A stretch of 64,000 nucleotides of DNA from Helianthus annuus (taxonomy: Eukaryota > Streptophyta > Magnoliopsida > Asterales > Asteraceae). The position numbers were made by a program, and so were the translations under genes. The stretch lies in contig NC_035444.2 in assembly GCF_002127325.2 (NCBI RefSeq), forward strand, positions 34,736,904 to 34,800,903, given 5' to 3'. The notes beneath the pieces are model-generated. The model ran no database searches. It was not told where the DNA came from and saw only the letters and a list, made by a program, of their open reading frames with translations. Positions 1 through 10,278 of this stretch are shown in pieces. The number at the start of each line of letters is the position of its first letter. Within the stretch, counting starts at the first letter, position 1.

Positions 1-205
1 TAGCCTACAATAGCAAAAATTTGATGTTGGTTTCGTTCGTTATGCTGTTAGAACCGGCAATCGCTACAGGTTATGATATAATTCTATTTTGAAGACAACT
101 CGATTTTTAATAAAATTTATAACGGAATGTTAATTATACGCATACGTAATGAAGAACTTAAAAATATATATTATATATTAGTGTCTAGAATCAAGTGTGT
201 ATATA

Positions 206-808
206 CAGGGGCGGAACCACTATATTGTGAGCCGTAGCACGGGCTACGGTTGAAGTCCGTATACTTAGTGTATTTTTTTTTTAATTTTTTTCTCGGTTTT
301 ATACGAAGGATACCCCTAAAATAATACAAGGATATCCCTAACCAACCCAAATTTATAAAATAAGGGAGCCCGATTGAAACAATGACCCAATTGATTAGAT
401 AAGCCCAGCTGATCAGATTAGCCCAAAAAAATCACAAAATACGTATGGCGACATTCTTTCTGATCGTCGCTCAGGATCTGGAAGAAAACCAAACGTCGTT
501 GGTCATCCTTTACGCACTGGTCTCCTGTTTTGCTGCTGCCAATAACACTGGTTCGATAAAAAAAATCAACAATCATTAGCGGCGACATGTTTGCCGGTAA
601 TGCGGCCGTCGCTAATGAACAAAATGTCGTCGTTAATACGCATGTCGCGCTATTGGTTATGCTGGTGAGTTTGCCTGAACGTTCGCCGGAGATGGATTTC
701 CAGATTATACTTTATTTAATGCCGCCGCTATCGTTTTTTTAATATTGTATGATTGCATGTTAAAAAAAATTGGAATACCCCTGATTTAATGGGCTAGTTC
801 CGCCACTG
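206..808. mobile_element. Non-autonomous hAT-type element, 603 bp
   Basis: The element starts CAGGGGCGGAACC and ends AGTTCCGCCACTG, which are inverted copies with two mismatches. It is flanked by the exact 8-bp duplication TGTATATA (198-205 and 809-816). An 8-bp TSD with CAGNGGCGGA-type ends fits the hAT superfamily. No transposase reading frame is present, so it would depend on another element. Confidence 0.85.
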
Positions 809-1168
809 TGTATATATATGTCTTTGTAAATGAGAATCATTAAAAAACGTGGAAACTTATCAAAGCTTAACTTCATATATTGAACGAAAAAATAAATAAA
901 TACCATTTGGTGTGACAATTTTATAATGTATATAGTGGCAAATGTGGATAAACCACAAACAAAGAACGTTCCCATAGACCATAGTAGCGTTATAACTTTA
1001 GTGAAACTTTGAATCTCTATGTATGTATTTTCTCCTCGTTTAATCAGATCGCCAATGGATTTATCTGAATATAGGCTCATGTCCAGTCTTAGGTAAAGTT
1101 GATTGTATGTCATGAATACTCATTACCATACTTAGGGACAAGTGATGTGGGCAAATAAACTTGGTCGA
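809..1168. other. Intergenic AT-rich DNA
   Basis: I see no gene, repeat or RNA signal here. The open frames on the minus strand have no recognisable motif and look accidental. Confidence 0.6.
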
Positions 1169-1177
1169 AGATTTAAA

Positions 1178-1824
1178 GAGTAAAGTGCTAAAATGTTTTC
1201 AGAGGTTTGATCACTTTTGCTACTTTAGTCCGAAACTCAAACCTTTTGAATTTAGGTCCTTGTGGTTTCAATTTTGTTGTCATTTTCATCTAAAAACAAA
1301 ATCTGGTCAGATTTTTCAGTTAACATCCAGTTTTTTGTCGTTTTCCTCCCTTCTAATGAAGGGCAAAATGGTCGGAGTTTTTTAATTTGTTATAATAAAA
1401 CGTTGAAAGACAATTTTTCTCGTCATTAAAAGGGATAAAATGACAAAAAAGGTGGATGCTAACTGAAAAATCTGACTAGATTTTGATTTTAGACGAAAAT
1501 GGCAACAAAATTGAAACCACGAGACCCATATTTAAAAGGTTTGAGTTTTGGACTAAAGTGGCAAAAGTGACCAAACCCAGTGGCGGAGCTTGACAAAGAG
1601 TTTCGAGGAGGCGCAAAGTCATGGGACCCAATTTATATATTGTATAAATATTTAGGCAAAATAATTGGGGGGACAATCCTATATAATTTTATTTTTTTGG
1701 AAGTAAACAGGAAATTTTACACTTCTAACCGAAACATTCGGAGGGGGGCGGGTGCACCCCCCCCCCACTTTATACTAAGCTCCGCCATTAACCAAACCTC
1801 AGAGACCATTTTGACAGTTTACTC
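1178..1824. mobile_element. Mutator-type foldback element
   Basis: The two ends are long imperfect inverted repeats: roughly 1178-1345 pairs with roughly 1435-1577 plus 1799-1824 once the inserted hAT element is ignored. It starts GAGTAAAGTGC and ends as the inverted copy GTTTACTC. The 9-bp duplication AGATTTAAA (1169-1177 and 1825-1833) is the usual length for Mutator-like elements. It has no coding capacity; its transcript would fold into a long hairpin. Confidence 0.8.
1578..1790. mobile_element. Small hAT-type MITE nested in a foldback
   Basis: The 213-bp element starts CAGTGGCGGAGCTT and ends AAGCTCCGCCATTA, the inverted end carrying two changes. It is flanked by the 8-bp duplication ACCAAACC (1570-1577 and 1791-1798). 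It interrupts the right arm of the Mutator-type foldback, so it is the younger insertion. It contains a poly-C run near 1757-1766 and no gene. Confidence 0.85.
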
Positions 1825-2045
1825 AGATTTAAAACTAGTCACACTCTTATATCCTTATACACACGTTACTTATTGTTAGGGTACGTGTGTGACAGGTCCT
1901 CAAGTCACATGTAGCACATTGTAAATGTCATTTTTAACGACAAATTTAGATTACATGGGCTATAATGTCATAGGCAGAGGAAAGTAAGTCTTAGGTGTTG
2001 TCTCTAAAGACACACGTATTCTCTAGCTTGCATAGTTGCATGTAA

Positions 2046-2351
2046 GGCTACACGGTATGGTGATGGTCCTCCCTTAGAGGATGGTCCGCCACGTAAACAC
2101 CACGTAGGATGGGCATGAGGATGGAGTAAAGAGGATGGAGGTATGGAAAGGGAGGATGGACCTAAAATGTGTATGTATATATTGTATGTATAGGTGTGTG
2201 TGAGAGGGAAAGGAATAAACATTTTGTCTTATTGTGAGCGTCCCCAACGTCCAGAAGAGGACGCCAAGGACGATGCCGGAGGGGGGCGGGATGGTGTTGG
2301 ACTGATGCCGGACCGAGGACGGAGAGGGACAACACCCCATACCGTCTAGCC
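2046..2351. mobile_element. PIF/Harbinger-type (Tourist-like) MITE
   Basis: The ends GGCTACACGGTATGG and CCATACCGTCTAGCC are inverted repeats with one mismatch. They are flanked by TAA on both sides (2043-2045 and 2352-2354), the 3-bp TSD usual for PIF/Harbinger elements. The 306-bp body is GC-richer than the surroundings and has no transposase. The minus-strand open frames over it are accidental. Confidence 0.75.
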
Positions 2352-2645
2352 TAAGGTTTTCAATTTTAATCTTGAATGATTGAAGTGCCAATTTTGATAA
2401 GGTCAACAAAAACGGTATTTGGTCCGTGTATATCATGTTGACTCGTGACTTTGGAAGTTATGACCCTTTAACTATAGATCTCTCGACTTCGTGAATTTTA
2501 CCGTTGAGTGTTGAAAAGACATGAAGTGAGTTACAGACTATAAGTTATAAGCGGTTGCAACTTTCAAGTGAAAATTTATATAACAAGAAGAAAAGATTAC
2601 CATTTTCCTTCTAAGATGGATAACACTAATACAATAGTACATAAT

Positions 2646-2800
2646 CAGTGGCAGACCTACTCGGGGGGGGGGGGGGGGGGAGGGGAGCTGCTCCAGTAAA
2701 AAAAAGTGTACTATTTAGGCAAAAATTCCAATCACCCCGTTAAAAATATGATAAAACCCTCCTACCGCCCCTCAAAAAATAAATCTTAGGTCCGCCATTG
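2646..2800. mobile_element. Probable decayed hAT-type MITE
   Basis: The ends CAGTGGCAGACCT and AGGTCCGCCATTG are inverted repeats with two mismatches, similar to the other hAT-type ends here. An 18-base G run lies just inside the left end. I could not find an exact 8-bp duplication (TACATAAT against TTAATATA), so the call rests on the termini alone. Confidence 0.5.
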
Positions 2801-3301
2801 TTAATATAACAGTAAAAAACAAAAATAAAAACTAATAATACATAATAGCAAGGTTATCCTTAATAAGTTGGGAGTTCCGAGTAGAAAAAAAATGGATCCT
2901 TAAAATATAAACTTATATGTAAAAAAATCAACATTACGACAATTATGATAACAATAAAAAAACAAAAGTATTGTAAAAATGATCTAATTTACATAGTTAA
3001 ACGAAACGTGAGGTTGAGTTCATGGTTCACCCTTCTTTATCGTCGTTCGTCACGTTCAAGATTGAGTTCATGCTCCTTAATCTTCCTCCAAGATAGACTC
3101 CATGGTTGTCGATCAGGCCACGCTCTCCTTGCTAGTCGTTTGTCGATCAGGTTTCAAATAGACTTTCAGACTGAGTTCATGAATTTTTTTTTTCTTTGCC
3201 GCAAGCAGCTAGCATGAGTAATTTAAATTGGGTTTAATTTTAAATATATTTGGGTTAATGGGTTTATTTGTGTATCTAACTTTAACTGAAACACGTATTT
3301 A
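2801..3301. other. Intergenic DNA without a recognisable gene
   Basis: AT-rich DNA. The 90-codon frame at 2945-3217 has no family motif, and I do not regard it as a gene. Confidence 0.5.
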
Positions 3302-3310
3302 TAATTGTTA

Positions 3311-4513
3311 GAGTTAATTACACAAATGGGTCCTGTGGTTTATACCTAATTTCGCCTTTGGGTACTAACTTTATTTTTTAACAGATTTAGGTTGTATGGT
3401 TTCAATTTTGTAACACCTTTAGGTACTAACACCAAAATTAGTTAATTAATGACTAAAATACCCTTGCATTTTTTAAGTTTATCAACGTAACACATTTGGG
3501 TACTAACACCTAATTTTATTTAAGTTTAAATCAATTTTACAAAATCTATTTATTTTTTTATTTTCATCTTTTTATTATATCTCTTTATTAACATAAAGTA
3601 TATTTTTTTATTTTCATATTTTCATTAAATTTCTTATTTAACATAAAATCTACTTGTTGCACCTGTATTTTTTTTAAATAGATTTTTTAAATAAAATCTA
3701 CTAGCTATATAGTTTTATGTAAATTAAATTTCTTACTGGTTTTAAATAATGTAAACCTTGCTCATTTTCAATTTTGGATATATATGATTGATAATAATAA
3801 TAATAATAAACATCTTTCATGTAAAAAAAATTAAGCCATTTTAACTTGTTTTTTTGTTCATTTACATTTTACTATTTTAGAAAGATATTTAATTTACATA
3901 AAATCTACTAGTTGCACCAGTAAAATCTACTAGCTATTATAGTTTTATGTAAATTAAATATATTTTTTACAAAAAAAAACGAGTTAAAAAAAGGCTTAAA
4001 TTTTTTTACATGAAAGATATTTATTATTATCAATCATTTCAATCCAAAATTGAAAACGAGTAAGGTTTACATTATTTAAAACGAGTAAGAAATTTAATTT
4101 ACATAAAACTATATAGCTAGTAGATTTTATTTAAAAAATCTATTTAAAAAAATACTGGTGTAACAAATAAATTTTATGTTAAATAAGAAATTTAATAAAA
4201 ATATGAAAATAAAAAAATAAATAGAGTTTATGTTAATTAAGCGATATAATTAAAAGATGAAAATAAAAAAATAAATAAATTTTGTAAAATTGATTTAAAC
4301 TTAAATAAAATTAGGTGTTAGTACCCAAATGTGTTACATTGATAAACTTAAAAAATACAAGGGTATTTTAGTCATTAATTAACTAATTTTGGTGTTAGTA
4401 CTCAAAGGTGTTACAAAATTGAAACCATAGAACCTAAACCTGTTAAAAAATAAAGTTAGTACCCAAAGACGAAATTATGTATAAACCACAGGACCCATTT
4501 GTGTAATTAACTC
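3311..4513. mobile_element. Near-perfect palindromic Mutator-type foldback, 1.2 kb
   Basis: The element begins GAGTTAATTACACAAATGGG and ends with its inverted copy, CCCATTTGTGTAATTAACTC. The two arms mirror each other almost to the centre near 3912. The 9-bp duplication TAATTGTTA (3302-3310 and 4514-4522) places it with Mutator-like elements. It codes for nothing; any read-through transcript would form a stem of about 600 bp. Confidence 0.88.
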
Positions 4514-4606
4514 TAATTGTTAAATACTCCTAAACCAAATTAAAGGTTTAATGGGTTTAATAAATGATTATTATTATTACTCTATTATTATTACTCTATT
4601 ACTCTA

Positions 4607-5040
4607 TTACTCTATTATTAAAACCCAAGAATGGGAATAGTTAAAATTACTCTATTATTAAAACCCAAGAATGGGAATAAATTGACCACACGTTATTGTT
4701 TTTTTTTTTTTTTCACATTGACCACAAAGTTTTGTTTTCCCAAATTGATCGCACAGAATTACTCTATTATTAAAACTCAAGAATGGGAATAGTTAAAATT
4801 ACTCTATTATTAAAACCCAAGAATGGGAATAAATTGACCACACGTTATTGTTTTTTTTTTTTTCACATTGACCACAAAGTTTTGTTTTTCCAAATTGATT
4901 ATCATTATCATTATTATTATCATCAATCAATATATAGGTAACTTTTCATTTTTTCCCAAATTAACCACACGTTATTGTTTTTTCACATTGACCACAAAGT
5001 TTTGTTTTTCAAATTGATCGCACAAAATTTACATTTTATT
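4607..5040. repeat. Tandem repeat, about 152-bp period
   Basis: A compound unit starting TTACTCTATTATTAAAA begins at 4607 and again at 4759. Each unit holds two copies of a sub-block with AAACCCAAGAATGGGAATA, then TTGACCACACGTTATTG, a T run and ACATTGACCACAAAG. A partial third unit lies at about 4955-5030. Low-complexity TTATCA triplets separate the last two. Confidence 0.75.
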
Positions 5041-6067
5041 TAAAAGAATTATCATTATCAACAATCATCAATCATCAATCAATATATTAAAAGACAAAGT
5101 CAATGAATAGTGGTTAGCCCATTAAGAAGTTGTCATGTCGCAACTTTTTTTATTGTTTTTTTATTTATGCTTTTTAATTTTTCGCGAATAACTCGTGTTC
5201 GTTGTCTTATAAAAAAACCTAAATTCATCCACTTTTAACCCTACCATGGGCCAACTCAACATAATAGATCAAAACACAAACGAAAGTTTATACCAGTATA
5301 CCACACCATCGTATACCATTATTTTGTATACAATTGTATCTTTGCTGTGAATTTGTAACTCTATAGTATTAACATGTATACAAAATATAAATAAAACCAA
5401 TTTCTAGGTTTGATGGGGCGAATTCGGGTTAATCCCTGAAAATTTATGTGGTATTCGTATGCCAGATACAATTTACATGTTCGTGTTCATATTGTTATCG
5501 ATTTCATGTCAATCGTGTCTGCTTCGTGTTTTAAGTCAACCTACAAACATGATATATTTAACACAATCTCTTTACCTGATAGAAATACCCTTCTATAAAT
5601 AATTACATGAATAGTACATGATAACTCTTTTTGAAAATACATATAGTTAATTACAAGTTTTCAGGTTTTTGAAAATGAGAAAACAAAACACATTTTTCAT
5701 TAACATTTTATATAAATCCTTGGCAGTTGGCTCAACAATATTACACTGCTTTATGAAGTCATGTGCCCAAAAGACAAAAAAAAAGTAATTTAGAATTTAT
5801 TTAGTTGTGGCAACGTCAACGTCGTTGTAGGTTATGGTCTCCTTCACACAAAATTCATACGGCATAATTGTTTTCAGTTTCCACAGTATTTATTATGTTC
5901 ACGTGAATTGCTTGGGGCATTTATTTTAGTTTATTAAACAAAAATATGATAAATACTATTTTTTTTCTTTTAATATATAGCACTCTTCATTTCCCAATTG
6001 TTTAGCTTTGCAAATTCATGATTTATTAATTAAGACAGCTATAATATCAAATAAAATAAGTTGAGTA
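5041..6067. other. Intergenic AT-rich DNA
   Basis: I see no supported gene, element end or RNA gene in this kilobase. Confidence 0.5.
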
Positions 6068-6361
6068 TGTTGGAATCAATCGGATTAAAAATGCAGCAAC
6101 ACAACAATTTTGTGAGAACTCCTCACGAGTCTTTTATATATTAATAAAGAACAAAGCAACACATCCAAGTAATTACATAACCTAACCCATCTATTTATAC
6201 TAAACTAATTACTTGCTAAACAAGCTATCCTAAACCAATACCAACTCTAATACTTAATTAACCAATTAATAAAGTAACTAGACAAACATAATACTTTAAA
6301 CTAATAATTATCTCTAACTATTTAATTACTCCTTCTTATATCAAGATTAATCTTTCATTCA
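6068..6361 (-). repeat. Copia-type LTR (3' LTR of a relic)
   Basis: Read on the minus strand, the block starts TGAATGAAAG and ends ATTCCAACA (TG...CA). It contains a TATA box (TATAAATAG) and follows a purine tract (AAGGGGG, 6362-6368). The gag tail at 6411-6776 lies just upstream on the same strand, so this is the 3' LTR. The 5' partner is not in the window. Confidence 0.7.
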
Positions 6362-6410
6362 CCCCCTTAATCTTGATATGGACATGTTATTCTTCAAAAT
6401 AGTGACGGAT

Positions 6411-6776
6411 CTACTCTTCGGCCAAGTTTGCTACTTCTTCCTTTGACTCCTTCTTAGGACATTCACTTGCATAATGACCTTTTTCTTGACAATTATAACA
6501 TACGATAAACCTTTTATCCCTTTGGTATCGTCCTCCTCGACCACGACCACGACCTCTTCCACGATCACTTTGGCTAGACAATCCTCGTCCACAACACTTA
6601 CAAACACACTCTTCATTCGTCTCTTGACCATCGGTTTTAGAGTCTTGTCCATTGGTATTAGAAGTTTGACCATCAGTTTTAGATAATAATACCTTACTTT
6701 GATCATTATCACTCGTCTCGTCTTTCTCTTTGATTCGTTCCTCATAGGCCTTTAACCTGCCTATTACTTCTTCAAA
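6411..6776 (-). pseudogene. gag: Copia-type gag, C-terminal fragment
   Basis: About 121 codons are open on the minus strand and end in TAG at 6413-6411. They show, in order, a segment like the UBN2-type gag end (EEVIGRLKAYEERIKEK), an arginine-glycine-rich stretch, and a CCHC zinc knuckle (CYNCQEKGHYASEC) that would bind RNA. The stop is followed almost directly by a purine tract and the LTR at 6068-6361, so protease, integrase, RT and RNase H are missing. The 5' end is cut at 6776 by another LTR-like sequence. I read it as a deletion relic of a Ty1/copia element; the knuckle makes the family assignment firm, the clade unknown. Confidence 0.8.
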
Positions 6777-7265
6777 TGTAAGACCCTAATACGTATTTGA
6801 CTAAAAGTCGCAGCGGAAATTCAAGCCATAAAATTTCTTTCATTATAATACCTTAACTTATTTAAAATTTAACTTTAACATAACTCTTTCCCATAAATCC
6901 ATCAATCGACTTATTTACTAAGTAAAAACATAGCTTATGTTTACTACATTATACACATCAACGTTCAATCTCACTAGTGACTCGATCCTCGATCTCTATT
7001 CCTTGATGATCCTCATGACTCGTACTACCTGCGCTCACCACATAAAATTCATAACATTAGTACGCATTATAAACATACAAGATTTATTCACGTTTACTTT
7101 TCGTTCCTTTAACTCTTTACATCCCAGCTTTCCATCTGATCATACAGTCCGTGGTGAGACTTTTTCGTTGTACCTGCGTTACACTTCGTTCACAAGGCAC
7201 GCTATTATTATCGTCAATAATCAATTTCATTGAATACATGCGTATATACTTTCATACATACTTAC
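6777..7265. mobile_element. LTR-like fragment (LTR-F), left part
   Basis: The Copia gag is cut at the sequence TGTAAGACCCTAATACG, which could be an LTR start. The fragment continues to a CATA-rich stretch where TatA-1 is inserted, and resumes at 62122. No coding motif is visible. Assignment to a gypsy LTR is tentative and rests on its boundary and general look. Confidence 0.35.
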
Positions 7266-7981
7266 TGTTTTGGTCAAAAATCTAACAAGGATAATGCAAC
7301 CAAACTCTTAGTTATGGGGAATGATGCTTGAAATGATGAACAATGATAAGGATCACTTAAATGTAAATTGCACAAGTGACACAAAGATTTGCACGAGGAA
7401 AAAGCCCTTGATCAATGAATGATCTCCGACATAAAAAACCTCGGGTGATGGAAACTACCGATCACCAAGTTCAAATTAACCAGCCAATGTTTACAACTTC
7501 GGATAATAACGAGCTAGGTACAAGGATCACTATGGTGTAATGTGCAAGAATGCCTGAAAAATGTGAAGTGTTTTGCCGAATGCTCAAGAGTGCAGTTGTA
7601 CGAGTGTGTGTAGCTGAAATTAGCCAAGTGTTCTAACTACTAGCTCGTTACCCCTTTTAAAAATAGAAGTAAACTAGCCTAACAAACTATCCGCAATTCG
7701 TGCCAAGCTCCCACGTTCTCCACAACGTCCATTTCCGGTCAAACGTGTGCGAAATAAGCGTGGAATATTCCTTAGTAACGTTGCCAAGACCAGGTCCAAT
7801 TTGTAACTCCTGCAAAACAATACAAAATTCAAAGAGAACAATCATTAGTATAAGGATCCTTAGGGTGATCCATGATCATGATCCTGAAGCTCTTCTGAGG
7901 ATCACTATCTGCCACAGAAGTAAGGATCACTATTAGGATATCATGTGAGGATCACAGGTCATTAAAAATCCTGCCCTAACA
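7266..7981 (-). repeat. TatA-1 3' LTR
   Basis: On the plus strand it reads TGTTTTGGTC...GCCCTAACA, so the minus-strand LTR begins TGTTAGGGC and ends CAAAACA. The polypurine tract lies next to it at 7982-8001. Confidence 0.93.
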
Positions 7982-8001
7982 ATTGCCCCCAAAATATAAG
8001 G
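7982..8001 (-). other. TatA-1 polypurine tract
   Basis: On the minus strand this reads as an A/T-rich lead-in, TTATATTTT, then GGGGGCAAT directly against the 3' LTR. The same sequence sits at this position in all four TatA copies. Confidence 0.8.
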
Positions 8002-8056
8002 AGTAATTATGTAACAATGATGAGTTATATTTTGCTGATCTTATCCGTAACTAACT

Positions 8057-8145
8057 AACGGATATATAGCCGTTGTAATCGAACTATCCGTTGCAATCCT
8101 GACATCACGGAAGTGACAACCCTGCACAAATCATGATTATAAATA
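8057..8145 (+). promoter_or_regulatory. Antisense-gene promoter, TatA-1
   Basis: Three AACGG/CCGTT pentamers (8057-8061, 8070-8074, 8088-8092) precede a TATA box, TATAAATA at 8138-8145. The ATG at 8286 is about 148 bases past the start of the TATA box. The arrangement is conserved in the other three TatA copies. Confidence 0.6.
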
Positions 8146-8285
8146 GAGATAGAGATAGGATCGTTTGCATTTAAATTCAAGAACTTCTCCCTTTATAATC
8201 GCATTTAGAAGATCAAACAGGTATTCTCCCCTTCATCTTCTTTCTTTTGCTTGCTCTGTTTCTCCTCTTATCTATTTCGTTCAAA

Positions 8286-9245
8286 ATGTTGTTCCGGAAC
8301 TCCCCTGCTAAAGATCACCGGAAGGAAAGCCCCTTCAAGAGTCAAGGGATCATCACAGATTCCACTAAAGAACGCTGTATTTTCACCGATCCTCAAATTG
8401 ACAGGGTCCGGTATTGTTTTCCCGCAAACACTGTATTCAAACCCTATGATCCTTCTGCCCTAAGCGATCACACTTCTGATTCATGGGTTGCCTTCCCTGC
8501 GACCCCGTTTGCCATAGGTTACACGTATCCTTTTCCAGTTTTCACCCAGTCCTTCTTTTCCCTAACCGGCATCTCTTATATCCAAGCCATGCCGATGATC
8601 TGGAGGGTTTTACATACCTTTGAGAGGATCATCGAGCAGGAGGAGATAGATTTAGGCATGGCTGAGTTAGGGGAACTGTATGACCTTACCACCTTTGGTT
8701 CCCATCGTTATCTGTTCAAACGAAAACCTGGGGAGGAGCACCCAATCTTCAAGGCTAGCAAAAACGACACCAACTGGAAGCGGCGCTTCTTTTTTGTGAG
8801 AAGAGATACCATCCCTGATGGGAAGGATTTACCCAAGAAATGGGCTACCCATGGTAGGATGGAGGATCCTGAGAAGGATCACCAGAGAACCTTTCTATAT
8901 GAGGATCACTGATATTATTTTACTTTCTTGTTGTGCAGTTATCTCCGTTTCACACCTTAGATTGACTCCTGCTGCTAAAGAGAGACTCTTGGCCTTCAAG
9001 AGACTTGATCCTGAAACAAGAACTTTCAAGACTACCACCCAAGATTCTCAGGAAGTATCCTCTGGTTCTGTCACAATGTCAAGTAAGTATCCTTGTTTAA
9101 AGATTCAATTACATAATGAAATTCAAGTAAAATTAAGATACTTATCTTGTTTTGGTTATGTAGGTGCTGGAAAATCCACCAAGTCTGCTTCAAAGTTCAG
9201 CATCACCGATCTCACCAATGTCAAATCCTCGAGGAAGAAGACTCC
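8286..9245 (+). pseudogene. TatA-1 antisense gene, exons 1 to 3a
   Basis: Exon 1 (8286-8853, 568 bases) codes for a globular N-terminal domain. It ends at ATG|GTAGGA and joins GCAG|TTATC for exon 2 (8939-9082, 144 bases). Exon 2 ends at a classic A|GTAAGT donor, and exon 3 starts at 9164 after TAG. Exon 3 is split at 9245 by TatA-2 and resumes at 59378. The summed coding length is 1356 bases with no stop before the end (451 residues). The N-terminal part resembles the Pfam family called putative gypsy-type transposase (Transposase_28), judged by remembered pattern (IGYTYPFPVFTQSFF, MPMIWRVL). Function is unknown; it is not a catalytic transposase that I can recognise. Only the insertion breaks it. 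Confidence 0.8.
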
Positions 9246-9962
9246 TGTTTTGCTCAAAAATCACACAAGGATAATGCAACCAAACTTTATGTAAACGGGG
9301 TATGATGCTTGGTTTGTAGAAAAAGTAAAGGATCACTTCAGTAAGAAATATGCAAAGACACAATGATTTATACGAGGAAAAAGCCCTTGATCAATGTATG
9401 ATCTCCGGCATAAAAAACCTCGGGTGATGGCAACTACCGATCACCAACTTCAATATATCAAAATATGGTTACAACTTTTGATGATAATGAGCTGAGTACA
9501 AGGATCACTATCGTAATGTGTGTCTAAGCGTGTGAGAATTGTGTTGTGTGTTCTTCCGAATGGGGAAGAGTGTTATATATACAAGTGTAGGTGACCTATT
9601 TTAGGTAAAAAGACTAATAATCAGCTCATTACCCCTTTAGAAATAAAAGTAAATCTAGCCTAAATTATCGCCCTTAAATCATGCCAAGTTTCCATATCCG
9701 TCACAACGTCCATCTCCGATTAAGCACATGCTATAGTTGTAAAGACGCGTCCTTTGATTGTGATGCTTAAGAGCGGATCCTGCTAGATGTCCTGCAAAAC
9801 AACATTAAATTCTACGAAAGCAACTGTTAGCATGAGGATCCTATGATGGTCCGTGATCCTGATGTTGGAACTCTGCTGAGGATCACTATCTGCCAAAGAA
9901 ACAAGGATCACTGGTTAGGATCACATGTGAGGATCATGTATTGTGAAAATCCAGCCCTAACA
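9246..9962 (-). repeat. TatA-2 3' LTR
   Basis: A 717-bp LTR reading TGTTTTGCTC...GCCCTAACA on the plus strand. The polypurine tract follows at 9963-9982 (ATTGCCCCCAAAATATAAGG on plus). Confidence 0.93.
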
Positions 9963-10030
9963 ATTGCCCCCAAAATATAAGGAGTGATTTTGTAAATAAA
10001 TGAGTTATATTTTGTTCTGATCTTATCTTC

Positions 10031-10126
10031 AACGGACAACTCGGATAACTAGCCGTTATAACCGAACTAGCCGTTGCGATCATTACGTCACTGAAGTGAC
10101 ATCCCTGCAAATCATGATTATAAATA
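10031..10126 (+). promoter_or_regulatory. Antisense-gene promoter, TatA-2
   Basis: AACGG/CCGTT pentamers occur at 10031-10035, 10053-10057 and 10071-10075. A TACGTCA box lies at about 10084-10090, and TATAAATA at 10119-10126. The ATG is at 10279, 160 bases from the TATA box. The layout matches the other TatA copies. Confidence 0.6.
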
Positions 10127-10278
10127 GGAGATAGGGTAAGGATCGATTTGCATTTAAATTCAGGATATACTCCCTTTATAATCTCCACCGAAGATTGATC
10201 AGGTATTCTCTTCCTTTCTTTCTTCCTTTTCCTGCTCTGTTTTTTCTGCTCTTGCTCTGTTTTTGTTCTGCCACGAGT

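Noticed and set aside
2004..2436. Minus-strand frames of 72 and 120 codons
   Set aside because: They overlap the PIF/Harbinger-type MITE and its inverted repeats and have no motif.
2661..2680. Poly-G run as a possible G-quadruplex or sequencing artefact
   Set aside because: It sits just inside a MITE end, where similar poly-C/G runs occur in the neighbouring MITE (1757-1766), so it is probably a feature of that element family; no function is supported.
2945..3217. 90-codon plus-strand frame
   Set aside because: No recognisable motif, AT-rich surroundings and no promoter or splice context that I can support.
8286..8912. Reading the antisense exon 1 as a captured transposase that moves the element
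   Set aside because: The resemblance is to a family named putative gypsy-type transposase by association; I see no catalytic triad or other enzymatic motif.
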